Source: Lutispora saccharofermentans
Lineage (GTDB): Bacteria; Bacillota; Clostridia; Lutisporales; Lutisporaceae
NCBI RefSeq assembly: GCF_024363565.1
Contig: NZ_JAJEKE010000007.1
Coordinates: 62,001-126,000 of the forward strand
Direction of reading: 5' to 3'
DNA length: 64,000 bases
The notes under the pieces: generated by a model
The model's database searches: none
What the model saw: the letters and a program-made list of their open reading frames with translations, nothing else
Told to the model about the DNA's origin: nothing
In this document: positions 16,987 to 26,345 of the stretch, piece by piece
How the letters are laid out: each line of letters begins with the position of its first letter
Numbering within the stretch: the stretch's first letter is position 1
Made by a program: the position numbers and the translations under genes

Positions 16987-18186
16987 ATGCAATTTAAATA
17001 TAGGGCAGTGACGGAAACAGGTCAGATCATTGAGGGGATCCATGATGCCCAGGATGAGGAAGAAGTTATATCCATGCTCAAGGGCAGCGATTATATGCCC
17101 ATATCTATTGAGCAGACCATAAACAGCGGCGCAAGCACCTCTATAACTTTAAAAAAAGTAAAAAAGAAGGATCTGGCTGTATTCTGCAGGCAATTCTATA
17201 CCATGTTGAATGCAGGAGTAAGCATAGTAAAATGCTTAGATGTATTGGAAAAGCAGACAGAAAACAAACAAATGAAAAATGCTATAGCCGATGTGTTTGA
17301 CAATGTACAAAAGGGTATGACTCTTTCTGAAGCTATGAAGAATAATCCAAAAATATACCCTCCCATTCTGATAAACATGGTGGAAGCGGGAGAAGCAAGC
17401 GGCAGCCTGGATACTATAATGGAAAGAATGGCAGTGCACTATGAAAAGGAATTCAAGATTGAAAACAAGGTAAAGGGAGCTATGGTCTATCCAATGGTAT
17501 TGGCTGTAGTAGCTACTGCTGTAGTGGTATTTTTAATGGTTGCCGTAATGCCTACCTTTGTAGGCATGTTCGAAAGCAGCGGCGTGGAGCTTCCCGGCCC
17601 TACAAAGGCATTGCTGGCCATAAGCCACTCCTTAAGAAACCTCTGGTATATGTATATGATTGGGATCATTGCTTTGGTATCCGCTGTAAAATACTATGAC
17701 GGCACTGAAAACGGAAGCCTGGTATTTGACACAATCAAGCTTCGGGTGCCCATATTTAAAAATGTAAATATCAAGCTGGCCACCTCACGGTTTACCCGCA
17801 CCCTGTCCACCTTATTATCCAGCGGTATACCTCTTATGCAGGGCATAGACATAGTAGCCAGAGTGGTAGGCAATAAATATATATCGAATAGATTAGACGA
17901 GGCAAAAGAAGATATCAGAAAGGGCGTACCATTATCCAGAACCATAAAGGATGCCGGAATCTTCCCGCCCATGGTGGACTCTATGATAAAAATAGGGGAG
18001 GAATCCGGAGACTTAGACGGCATACTGAATAAAAGCGCAGACTTTTACGATGAAGAGGTAGAAGCAGCTCTCCAGAAGATGACGGAAATGATGCAGCCCT
18101 TGATGGTAGTCATCATGGCCCTTATCGTAGGTTTCATAGTCATATCCATAGCCTTGCCTATGTTTGATATGGTAAACACGATTTGA
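16987..18186 (+). CDS. pilC: Type IV pilus inner-membrane platform protein PilC
   Basis: GspF-family platform protein that couples PilB/PilT motion to pilin insertion. It has two GspF domains, the first near 70-195 (FCRQFYTMLNAGVSIVKCLD), the second near 270-395 (FTRTLSTLLSSGIPLMQGID), and three membrane helices (about 165-195, 220-240, 370-395). Length 399 is typical. The ATG lies behind GGCAGGTGA. Confidence 0.92.
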   Translation: MQFKYRAVTETGQIIEGIHDAQDEEEVISMLKGSDYMPISIEQTINSGASTSITLKKVKKKDLAVFCRQFYTMLNAGVSIVKCLDVLEKQTENKQMKNAIADVFDNVQKGMTLSEAMKNNPKIYPPILINMVEAGEASGSLDTIMERMAVHYEKEFKIENKVKGAMVYPMVLAVVATAVVVFLMVAVMPTFVGMFESSGVELPGPTKALLAISHSLRNLWYMYMIGIIALVSAVKYYDGTENGSLVFDTIKLRVPIFKNVNIKLATSRFTRTLSTLLSSGIPLMQGIDIVARVVGNKYISNRLDEAKEDIRKGVPLSRTIKDAGIFPPMVDSMIKIGEESGDLDGILNKSADFYDEEVEAALQKMTEMMQPLMVVIMALIVGFIVISIALPMFDMVNTI

Positions 18187-18294
18187 TATTTAAAACAGCC
18201 TATATCAATATTATTCGGGGGTGATGCAAAATAGGGGGACAAGCTCATTAATTTTATTGGTATTATATTAAAAATTTAGAGAGGAGATTTTATA

Positions 18295-18684
18295 ATGTTT
18301 AAGTGGTTTTTAAAAAAGATCAACAATAGAAAGGGCTTTACGCTTGTAGAGCTGGTAGTAGTTATTGCTATTCTAGGTATATTGTCTGCTATAGCTGTAC
18401 CAAAATTTTCAGCTTCAAGAGAAAATGCTGCTAAGACTGCTCATAACGCCAATGTTAGGACTCTAGAAAGCGCAGCAAATATGTATATTGCAGAAAATGG
18501 TGTTCCTTCGGCAAATATGGATGCTGCTTCTACAAAAACTGCTTTAGACGGCAAATATGTACAAAAATGGCCATCACCAGCAAAAGGTACAGGTGATACA
18601 AATATTGATAATAAAGAATATGAAGTTACTATAGGAGCTGATGGTTCAGTAAATGTAACACCAATGGCTGTAAATTTACCATAA
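18295..18684 (+). CDS. pilA: Major type IV pilin PilA
   Basis: Class III prepilin. The leader MFKWFLKKINNRKG ends with the peptidase site G14/F15, followed by FTLVELVVVIAILGILSAIA with Glu19 at mature position +5. Mature length is 115. There are no cysteines in the mature part, so no disulfide-bounded D-region, as is usual for clostridial pilins. It has a strong SD (AGAGGAG) and a 108-nt gap upstream, which suggests separately boosted expression. The only single-domain pilin with a classic short body here, hence the likely major subunit. Confidence 0.85.
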   Translation: MFKWFLKKINNRKGFTLVELVVVIAILGILSAIAVPKFSASRENAAKTAHNANVRTLESAANMYIAENGVPSANMDAASTKTALDGKYVQKWPSPAKGTGDTNIDNKEYEVTIGADGSVNVTPMAVNLP

Positions 18685-18762
18685 TAATTATAAAAGCAAA
18701 AAAAAGAAGCATTGGGTACGGCTACTACTGCTTAAATCTAATAATGCTAAAGGAGGCTGCAA

Positions 18763-19530
18763 ATGTACATACTAATTTTTACATTAGGCATCATTATAGG
18801 TTCCTTTCTCAATGTATGCATATATAGAATACCACGGGAAGAGTCCATAGTTTTCCCTTCTTCCCATTGCACCTATTGCAGTCATCCATTGGCATGGTAT
18901 GATTTAATACCCATACTAAGTTTTTTATTCCTTCGTGGGAAATGCAGATATTGCGGGGGGGCCATCTCCCCACGGTATCCCATTGTGGAATTATTGAACG
19001 GAATCATATACTTATTAATCTTTTATCATTTTGGATTGTCCATTGATTTTATTTTCTTTGGCTTTATTATAAGCATTTTGATAGTAATAAGCTTTATAGA
19101 CTATTATCATCAGATAATACCGGACAGCCTTATTTTAATGATATTAGCACTCTCTATCATACATAAAGCTCTTATATATTTTATTTATAAAGCCCCCATA
19201 TCTTTTTTTGATAGTATTTCCGGCTTTGCCGGAGCAGGAGCCTTGTTTATTATAATTGCCTTGGTTTCCAACGGAGGTATGGGCGGCGGAGATATAAAGC
19301 TCATAGCAGTGATGGGCTTTATACTGGGATTGAAAAAAACGCTTTTAAATATATTATTATCCTTCCTTATAGGAGCTGTATTTTCTATATTTTTGCTCTT
19401 ATCGGGAAAGAAGGGAAGAAAGGACGCCATACCCTTCGGGCCTTTTATATGTATATCCTTTTTCATCACTCTATTGTATGGCGAGAACATTATAGATTGG
19501 TATATTTTAAAATTGATTTTACAGAAATAA
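18763..19530 (+). CDS. pilD: Prepilin peptidase/N-methyltransferase PilD
   Basis: Membrane aspartic protease that cleaves prepilins and methylates the new N-terminus. The bacterial-type N-terminal methylation domain has two CxxC pairs (Cys36/39 and Cys61/64). The catalytic aspartates lie in IDYYHQIIPD (Asp113 region) and GGGD (Asp177). About seven further hydrophobic helices. Length 255. Downstream of pilA in the same operon. Confidence 0.93.
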   Translation: MYILIFTLGIIIGSFLNVCIYRIPREESIVFPSSHCTYCSHPLAWYDLIPILSFLFLRGKCRYCGGAISPRYPIVELLNGIIYLLIFYHFGLSIDFIFFGFIISILIVISFIDYYHQIIPDSLILMILALSIIHKALIYFIYKAPISFFDSISGFAGAGALFIIIALVSNGGMGGGDIKLIAVMGFILGLKKTLLNILLSFLIGAVFSIFLLLSGKKGRKDAIPFGPFICISFFITLLYGENIIDWYILKLILQK

Positions 19531-19540
19531 TTTGTTGTTT

Positions 19541-19614
19541 TAACTGATATAAGAGTGCATTGTGAAGGAGCTTACAAAGCCTTGGTTCCGAAGCTCCGCA
19601 ATCGTTATCAGTTA
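19541..19614 (+). other. Long-range hairpin between pilD and the next prepilin gene
   Basis: The outer stem TAACTGATA / TATCAGTTA (19541-19549, 19606-19614) encloses an inner stem GGAGCTT / AAGCTCC, with a short ATTG / CAAT pairing between them. No T-tract follows. It is probably an RNA structure in the operon transcript; I do not recognise the class. Confidence 0.4.
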
Positions 19615-19668
19615 GTGCAACAGGTACATTGCAGGTGAATGAAGATTTCTTATCTAGGAGGAGCTTCT

Positions 19669-21093
19669 ATGATAAAACGGCATAATAAAGGCTTTACTCT
19701 TATTGAGATTGTGGTTTCAATAACCTTATTGGCATTAATAGCCTTATTTATGCTGCCAATGTCCATCTATGGGGTACAATTTGCTAAATGGAATAATATA
19801 AAGCTTACTGCAATGAATCTTGCCTATTCACAGACAGAATGGCTTAAAACTTTAGAATACAAAGACGTAGGTCTGGACTCTTCTGGTTATTCTCCTAAAG
19901 GCATAGTCAAGGAAAATCTATACCTTAATGAAACCGGTTCTAATCCTAAAACAATCGAGGGCATAGATTATAGCTTCATAACGAGTATCTATTGGGAGAG
20001 TGCCAGATCCTCCACTGGTGATTTTATAGCAAATGCTTTAAAGAAAGCAGATGTGATTGTAAAAGCAAGAGATCCTATAACTGGATCAGAAAGGACATAT
20101 TCCGTTATGGGCACTCTTATTGCTTTTGAGGGTGAGAGAACTCCTTCAAGCAATATACCTCTCAAGGTAAGGGTTATAACCGGCGAGGACTTTACAGAGC
20201 CTGCAAAGGGCGTAAAAATAATAGTAAATAATTTAAGCAATACTCTTGCTGCTTGGGGTAGGACTGACGACGAAGGGAAGGTGTACTTCACAGAGCTAAG
20301 CAATACAAAGTATAATGTGTTTCCTGAACAATGGGAGGCTGGCGATATGACTGCAAGGCCAACAGGGATTATTGGTGTTGCAAATGATGAGAATTGGAAG
20401 TATGAAGCTCAATTGGAGATAAAAGCTACCCCAGAAGATTTTATTAAGCAGGATTTTCATGTTGACTATCCCGGGTATATAGTTTTACCTGAATATCCTA
20501 AAGAACTTATGGATAATGCTTTAGTCAAGCTGAATCCTATCTATAACCCTCCGGAAGGTGCAGTAACCGGCTTTGATCTTGATACTAATCTCACAAAGCT
20601 CATTACAAAAAAAATATGGAGATCTTGGATATATGATTCGACCAAAGCAATAGTAAAAGGAACAGACTTATATTATTTTGTAGAAAATGATGACGGAAAT
20701 CTTTGGGATGGTAAGTTTCAATATATAAAGGGAAGCGTAACAGAAAAAAAATTAAAGCTAGGCTTTGGCATAAAGGACGGCAGCTTTAAGCAGGAAACCG
20801 ATGAAAGCATAACACTCAAAATAGAGTTTACTTCAGATATCAACAATATAGATACAATGATGTTTTCTATTTATGAGAGTGATACAGCTATCAATTACAC
20901 AGACAAGAATATTGTTCAGGCTGTCAGCGGTAAAAACAATAAATTCCTAATAAATATCAAAACAACTGATAGAGTGACTGGGAATAGATTAAAATTTCAA
21001 ATAGATAACAAGGAAGCAGGCACATTGATAAACTCTTATGGCATGAAACTTATTCAAGACAAAAATTACTGTATTTTAGATAGGGAGTCCTGA
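19669..21093 (+). CDS. Minor pilin with large C-terminal domain (PilV/PulG-like)
   Basis: Class III prepilin: leader MIKRHNKG, cleavage G8/F9, Glu13 at +5, helix FTLIEIVVSITLLALI. The body is large for a pilin (474 aa). Around residues 165-230 is a carboxypeptidase-regulatory-like (beta-sandwich) segment (KGVKIIVNNL, TDDEGKVYFTELSNTKY), and the last 180 residues look like a second beta-rich domain. It could be a tip adhesin, by inference. ATG 19669 is chosen over ATG 19639 because AGGAGGAG sits 5 nt upstream. Confidence 0.75.
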   Translation: MIKRHNKGFTLIEIVVSITLLALIALFMLPMSIYGVQFAKWNNIKLTAMNLAYSQTEWLKTLEYKDVGLDSSGYSPKGIVKENLYLNETGSNPKTIEGIDYSFITSIYWESARSSTGDFIANALKKADVIVKARDPITGSERTYSVMGTLIAFEGERTPSSNIPLKVRVITGEDFTEPAKGVKIIVNNLSNTLAAWGRTDDEGKVYFTELSNTKYNVFPEQWEAGDMTARPTGIIGVANDENWKYEAQLEIKATPEDFIKQDFHVDYPGYIVLPEYPKELMDNALVKLNPIYNPPEGAVTGFDLDTNLTKLITKKIWRSWIYDSTKAIVKGTDLYYFVENDDGNLWDGKFQYIKGSVTEKKLKLGFGIKDGSFKQETDESITLKIEFTSDINNIDTMMFSIYESDTAINYTDKNIVQAVSGKNNKFLINIKTTDRVTGNRLKFQIDNKEAGTLINSYGMKLIQDKNYCILDRES

Positions 21094-21095
21094 GT

Positions 21096-21707
21096 ATGAT
21101 TGAATATGATAAAAAGACCATTTGCAAAACGAAGGGCTTTACTTTAGTAGAACTGGTAATAGTAGTTCCTTTTATTGCTTTAATTTTCATATTGGCTTAT
21201 AACATGTTCTTTCTTACTCAAAGAAGTTTTAGAAGCGTTGCTCAAAGCTATGATGCGGCAGAAGAACTAAGGATATTCCAGACAAATATTCAAAAGGAGG
21301 CAAATCAGGCAAAAAAAGGAGAAGAGGCTAAAGATGTGCTACATAGGATAAGTCAGGAAGAGTTATATATCTATACTGATGTTGATGACGATAATATACC
21401 TGAAATTGTAAGATATCGGTTGGTAAATAAAAAAATCTTAAGAGATGTAAAAAAGGCTATGGGTAATGAATATCCTTATAGCTATTCCGCCAGCTCATTT
21501 GGAGCAGCAAAACCTGTTCTGTCAAAAGTTGTTAATACAGATATTTTTTCTGCTCAGGAGGTTGTAAAGGAACCAAAATCTAATCAGGAAGCTAAAGACC
21601 ATAGAAAAAAGTTAAAGCTAAAACTCGTGCTTTCAAAGGAAGGATACACTGAAAACATTGAGATACAGACTTATTTGGTTTCAAAAAGCAGGACGGAGGC
21701 AGAATAG
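21096..21707 (+). CDS. Minor pilin (PilW/PulJ-like)
   Basis: 203-residue prepilin with leader MIEYDKKTICKTKG, cleavage G14/F15 and FTLVELVIVVPFIALIF (Glu19 at +5). The body has the charged coiled region after the helix (SYDAAEELRIFQTNIQKEAN) typical of PilW/PulJ initiators. It starts 2 nt after the previous stop, so it is tightly coupled to it. Confidence 0.75.
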   Translation: MIEYDKKTICKTKGFTLVELVIVVPFIALIFILAYNMFFLTQRSFRSVAQSYDAAEELRIFQTNIQKEANQAKKGEEAKDVLHRISQEELYIYTDVDDDNIPEIVRYRLVNKKILRDVKKAMGNEYPYSYSASSFGAAKPVLSKVVNTDIFSAQEVVKEPKSNQEAKDHRKKLKLKLVLSKEGYTENIEIQTYLVSKSRTEAE

Positions 21708-21722
21708 AAAGGAGGGGGCTTT

Positions 21723-23315
21723 ATGAATAAAATAGGCAATAACAAAGGTATATCAATCCCCTTAGTATTGATTGTAGCGCTTGTAACTATTATATTTGGT
21801 TTTACATCATTGAGAATGATAAATTCCGAGGCCAGATTTAATATAATCGATGATTCCAATAAAAAGGCAATAGAGTACGCAGAAGCGGGTTACAACAAAT
21901 ATTTATGGCATTTAAATGATGATGTGAACTATTATAGCACTCAAGCCAGCATTGATATACAAAACGTTCCCATCCCCTTTCAAGACGGATATTACGAGCT
22001 TGAGGTCACTAAGCCCAGTGATACTGACAGATTTATAACGATTAGATCAACAGGCTGGACAAAAACCAATCCTGATATAAAGAGAACTATAGAAGCTAAG
22101 ATCAGGAAAAAACAATTTGTACATCATGTTTATGTCAGCGATGATGAAGGGAATAATATTTGGTGGACTACAGGTGATGAAAGCCATGGTCCCTATCATA
22201 CAAATGGAGATCTAAGAATTCAGAAGAAACCTGTGTTTTATGATACGGTAACCTATAGCAAGACCTTATATAAAGGTACTGGATATAATCCTGACTTTAA
22301 AGTAAAAAGCCCAGCCCAGCCTGCGAAAGTGGATACTCTGGATTTTCCTCTTACAAATGCCGATTTGAAGAACTGGGCTGCTAAAGACAATATGGTATTT
22401 GAAGGCAGGACCTGCATATATTTAGATGGGGAAAATATAAAAATAAGGAATGGTAGAGATAAAGTTTCGGATATAAAGAATATCAATATAAGCAGCATTA
22501 AGAATAAAGTAATATATGTAGATAAAGCAGCTGGAGGCGGTACAGATAAATTCGATTTAAGATCCGGCAATGTATTTATCTCAGGAGAATTAAAGGGAGT
22601 TTTAACCATAGCTGCTAGCAATAACATATATATTACTTATGCAGATCCGACAAACTGGTATGATTATGATATAAGCAATATGACAGATAAAAATAATAAG
22701 CCGAATCAACCTCCCAAATCCTTTAGATGGAATAATAATACTTTTTATAATTATCCGGAAAATGGTGGTATAAAATATAAAACCACTACATTTACAGCTT
22801 CTTATAAACCAGCTGGGAAAGATCATTGGATAAGGGAAGCCAACGGTAAGGATATGTTAGGTTTAGTCGCAAACAATGATATTCTAATACTTCATTACGG
22901 ATGGCCTAAAATGCCAATATCCAGTGATGGTGGTTATGCCTATTGGAGCTTTGAATGGAAATGGAAATCATCGGGGAGTCCAAAAAATTTATGGGTGCCT
23001 TCATCGACTGACAATGGTATGTATGATGTAGCACCAAAAGATGTAACTATCCATTCTGCATTATTTGCAGTTAATGGGGGCTTCGGTTATGAGCTTTATG
23101 AAGATAACTATTCAACTAGCGATACCCGAAAAGGTGATATAACATTATGGGGCAATATTACACAAAAAGTAAGAAAAGCAGTTGGTTTAATTGACACCAC
23201 CGGCTATAACAAGAAATACTCACATGATCCGCGTATGTTCTATGACTATCCTCCCCATATATTGGAGCCTACAAACGTTGGCTGGGAGATACATGAATGG
23301 AAGGAAATAGATTAA
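21723..23315 (+). CDS. PilX/GspK-like pilus protein with long C-terminal region
   Basis: Encodes 530 residues beginning MNKIGNNKG/ISIPLVLIV: a prepilin-like N-terminus lacking Glu at +5, as in GspK/PilX tip subunits. The segment SNKKAIEYAEAGYNKYLWHL is the PilX N-terminal signature. The rest is a long, aromatic- and Asn-rich beta domain without a family I can name. Translated behind AAAGGAGGGGG. Likely part of the tip complex with the two genes before it. Confidence 0.7.
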   Translation: MNKIGNNKGISIPLVLIVALVTIIFGFTSLRMINSEARFNIIDDSNKKAIEYAEAGYNKYLWHLNDDVNYYSTQASIDIQNVPIPFQDGYYELEVTKPSDTDRFITIRSTGWTKTNPDIKRTIEAKIRKKQFVHHVYVSDDEGNNIWWTTGDESHGPYHTNGDLRIQKKPVFYDTVTYSKTLYKGTGYNPDFKVKSPAQPAKVDTLDFPLTNADLKNWAAKDNMVFEGRTCIYLDGENIKIRNGRDKVSDIKNINISSIKNKVIYVDKAAGGGTDKFDLRSGNVFISGELKGVLTIAASNNIYITYADPTNWYDYDISNMTDKNNKPNQPPKSFRWNNNTFYNYPENGGIKYKTTTFTASYKPAGKDHWIREANGKDMLGLVANNDILILHYGWPKMPISSDGGYAYWSFEWKWKSSGSPKNLWVPSSTDNGMYDVAPKDVTIHSALFAVNGGFGYELYEDNYSTSDTRKGDITLWGNITQKVRKAVGLIDTTGYNKKYSHDPRMFYDYPPHILEPTNVGWEIHEWKEID

Positions 23316-23339
23316 AGAATTAAGAAGGGAGGTTTATAT

Positions 23340-24401
23340 TTGAAATTATTTTCACTATTAAACAAAAATATCATCTCTATTGATTTAGGTTCTTATGAAA
23401 CAAAGATTGTTCAAGGAAGCAGAAGCAAAGAAGAGATACAAATAAACAAATCATTTTCCTTTAATACTCCGCCTTCTTCATACGAAAACGGTAATATTAA
23501 AAACGAGCTTGTACTGCTGAATTCATTGAAGGAAGAGTTGAGAAAGAATAAGGTTCCACCAGGAACTTGTTATCTTAACATCAAGAGCAGTGCTATCATA
23601 ACCAGAGAGATACCTTTCCCCGTTCTGGAGGATAAAGAAATAGAAGGCTTGCTGAAGTATCAGCTGCCTGAATATCTGCCTATGGATTACGGGAAATATG
23701 TTATTCAGCATAAGCCTATAGGCAGGATTACAAATCAGGAAACAGAAAAGCTGAATGTGCTGGTAGTAGCTATACCCAAGGATATGGTGGACATGCATTA
23801 TAATCTTGTGAAGGAATTGGGGCTGAAGCCTGCCGTATTGGATTATCAATCCAACGGTATCTGGAAGCTTCTCAAATTTACTGATAATATCAATGGAAGC
23901 ATAGCCCCTTCGGAAAAAACTATTGCCGCCATTGACCTAGGTTATGGCAGCACCAATATAACCATAATTGATAAAGGAACCATACAAACAAGTAGAGTTA
24001 TAGATCTGGGCGGGCAGAGCCTGGACAATAATGCAGCAAGCCTTATAGCCGGCGATGAACTGACGCTAAAGAAGTCTGAAATTGAAGATGTGAGCACGGT
24101 AGAGGAAGGGTTTTCCGACTATAATAGGTATGTAAACATTGTTAAAACCAGCATTGAAGGAATAATGGACAGAATTGACAGGATATTCAAGTACTATATA
24201 TCTAAAGAAGCGGACAATGAAATAGGAAGATTGCTTTTATATGGGGGACTGTCAAATATTAAAGGGGTAGACAAGCTGTTCTCAAATTATTTCGGAATTT
24301 CTGCTGCGGTACTGAATACTGCAAGCAAAATAAGATCAATCGATGATATTAATAAATACATTAATTGTGCGGGTGCATTGATCAGAGATGATGAGGTGTA
24401 A
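23340..24401 (+). CDS. pilM: Type IV pilus assembly protein PilM
   Basis: Actin-like cytoplasmic protein that binds ATP and the N-terminus of PilN to form the alignment ring. ATPase-fold motifs visible are ISIDLGSYETKI (phosphate 1), AIDLGYGSTNITI (phosphate 2) and LLLYGGLSNIKG (adenosine). Length 353. The start is TTG 23340 behind AAGGGAGG. Confidence 0.88.
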   Translation: MKLFSLLNKNIISIDLGSYETKIVQGSRSKEEIQINKSFSFNTPPSSYENGNIKNELVLLNSLKEELRKNKVPPGTCYLNIKSSAIITREIPFPVLEDKEIEGLLKYQLPEYLPMDYGKYVIQHKPIGRITNQETEKLNVLVVAIPKDMVDMHYNLVKELGLKPAVLDYQSNGIWKLLKFTDNINGSIAPSEKTIAAIDLGYGSTNITIIDKGTIQTSRVIDLGGQSLDNNAASLIAGDELTLKKSEIEDVSTVEEGFSDYNRYVNIVKTSIEGIMDRIDRIFKYYISKEADNEIGRLLLYGGLSNIKGVDKLFSNYFGISAAVLNTASKIRSIDDINKYINCAGALIRDDEV

Positions 24402-24406
24402 TTGCT

Positions 24407-24982
24407 ATGAAGGATTTAAACTTTTTTTCATCCTACAGCAAGAAAAACAATAAAAAAAGCTTTGATAAATCAATTATTCTATATAGTTTTGTAATACTGA
24501 TATTAATTGGAGTTTTGTCATATGGTTTGTACAATTTTATATCTATTAAAAAGCTAAATCATGATATTGAAGCCTTAAAGATTGAAGCGGAGGCTAAAAA
24601 TCAAGGCGCTAAGATAAAAGTTACCTTAAAAAAGCAGCAGGAGATAAATGCATATAAAGAGAGCATTTCAAAGCTTAGTGTTTTGGATAAATATGTTCGT
24701 GATCGAGATGTTGTCAATGAAATCCTTTTAGGAGATATAGGGGTAAATATACCTGCTGATTTATTTTTGGATTCAATGGTAATATCTCAAGACAATATAA
24801 GGATCGAAGGTAAGTCAAAGGACAAGGAGTCCATAGCTCAATTTCAGCATAATCTCAAAGGCATTGAAAGATTCGAACAGGTTTTCGTACCTCAGATGTT
24901 GGATATTGATGGCAATTATAGCTTTTATTTAGATATTAAGTTTAAGGAGGAGAAGCCTGATGGATCTGAGGCAAGCAAATAA
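24407..24982 (+). CDS. pilN: Type IV pilus assembly protein PilN
   Basis: Bitopic membrane protein: N-terminal MKDLNFFSSY (PilM-binding INLLP-like segment), a membrane helix at about 26-48, a coiled coil (LNHDIEALKIEAEAKNQG), then a ferredoxin-like PilN domain. 191 residues. It starts 5 nt after pilM and overlaps the next gene by 23 nt. Confidence 0.85.
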   Translation: MKDLNFFSSYSKKNNKKSFDKSIILYSFVILILIGVLSYGLYNFISIKKLNHDIEALKIEAEAKNQGAKIKVTLKKQQEINAYKESISKLSVLDKYVRDRDVVNEILLGDIGVNIPADLFLDSMVISQDNIRIEGKSKDKESIAQFQHNLKGIERFEQVFVPQMLDIDGNYSFYLDIKFKEEKPDGSEASK

Positions 24983-26333
24983 AAGACCAATAAGAATGTT
25001 AAATATCAGCAAAAAGGAAAAAAATCTTCTCCTGCTATTATTCACAGCAATTCTTTTATGGGTTTCCTATAAGTATGTATTAACTCCGCAGAGCGAAACC
25101 TTAAACAGATTGAAAAATGAAAAGAATGTTTATGAAAGTCAATTATTCAAAACAGAAGAGTTTATAGCCGGAGAGAATACATTGAATAGGGAATGGGAAA
25201 ACCTCAGTGCGGAGTATAAAATAATTTCTCAAAAATACTATCCAAATATAGATCAGCCTGAGGTTATGCATATGCTAAACAGTATAATAGATAATGGAAA
25301 GCTTGAGATACCAAGCATGAGTTTTAGTGAGCCTGAAGCTTTGGAGATGGAAGGCATAGAGGCAAATCACCTTGATATATCCCTTCCTTTTAGAGGCAAC
25401 TTTATTGATTTGGAGCTGTTTTTATCCGAGTTAAGAAATAGTCCAAAAAAATTTTTAATAAACCAATTATCATTAACAAAGGAAAACGGCGATATGATTA
25501 GTGGGCAGATTTCAATGAGCGCTTTTGCCTATGGAGGAGAAAAGGCAACAGAAGACGGCTATTTTTATGTCAATGCCTATAATAGCCCAAACAAACCCAA
25601 CCCCTTCACTGCCTTTGAAGGCTACGTGGAAGTGCCTGTTTATTCCGGAGATTCATCAGACGGTGAAACAGGAGAAAAAAGAGCATTGCTGGCTGATCTG
25701 GAAGATGATCATATTTATTATATGAGCACAGATTCAGGAGTTACAGGCAATGTCAGCAGGTTCGGCACAGCAAAGTATGGCAAGACTTCAATAAGGGCAG
25801 AGTATTTTATATCGACAGGCTATCAGCCTGAACGAGCTTATGTGGTCTTGGACGATCAAAATATCAATATCAAATATCCACCACCATCTATAGGAATATG
25901 GGCATTTTCTTATGGCTACTCTCCGGTAACAGTGGGCTTACGGTTTCAAGACATGGATGGAAGGAAGATCGACATAGAGCTGGAAAGGGGAGTAAACTGG
26001 ACCGGATGGAAGTATATTTCCGCTTCTCCGCCTCAGGATATAAATATATATCCGTTGAAATTGGATAGAGTATATATGGAATTAGGGCCCAACAGAGATG
26101 ACTATGGAGTTTTATTGTTTGATAGAATCGAGGCCAGTTATCCGTCGGAGGATAACAAAAAAGAAGGAATGCCCAGCTATGTTTTTTATGTGGTAAAACC
26201 CGGAGATACCTTGATGAGCATAAGCGAAAGCTTTTACGGCTCCAAGTCTCAGTATAAAAAACTGATGAAGGATAACGGGCTGGCTGAGGATTCAAAGCTT
26301 GAGGCTGGAAAGATATTGGTAATACAAAAATAA
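24960..26333 (+). CDS. pilO: PilO-like protein fused to a jelly-roll domain and LysM
   Basis: 457 residues in three parts. Residues 1-190 match PilO: a membrane helix at about 20-38, a coiled coil (NRLKNEKNVYESQLF) and the ferredoxin-like fold. Residues about 200-400 look like a carbohydrate-binding jelly roll (FGTAKYGKTSIRAEY, then WTGWKYISASPP, then YPLKLDRVYMELG, ending LLFDRIEA). Residues about 408-457 are a LysM domain (YVVKPGDTLMSISESFYG) that binds peptidoglycan. Standard PilO is about 200 residues, so this is a fusion. The start is ATG behind AGGAGGAG. Confidence 0.8.
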   Translation: MDLRQANKRPIRMLNISKKEKNLLLLLFTAILLWVSYKYVLTPQSETLNRLKNEKNVYESQLFKTEEFIAGENTLNREWENLSAEYKIISQKYYPNIDQPEVMHMLNSIIDNGKLEIPSMSFSEPEALEMEGIEANHLDISLPFRGNFIDLELFLSELRNSPKKFLINQLSLTKENGDMISGQISMSAFAYGGEKATEDGYFYVNAYNSPNKPNPFTAFEGYVEVPVYSGDSSDGETGEKRALLADLEDDHIYYMSTDSGVTGNVSRFGTAKYGKTSIRAEYFISTGYQPERAYVVLDDQNINIKYPPPSIGIWAFSYGYSPVTVGLRFQDMDGRKIDIELERGVNWTGWKYISASPPQDINIYPLKLDRVYMELGPNRDDYGVLLFDRIEASYPSEDNKKEGMPSYVFYVVKPGDTLMSISESFYGSKSQYKKLMKDNGLAEDSKLEAGKILVIQK

Positions 26334-26345
26334 AGGGAAGAGGTG

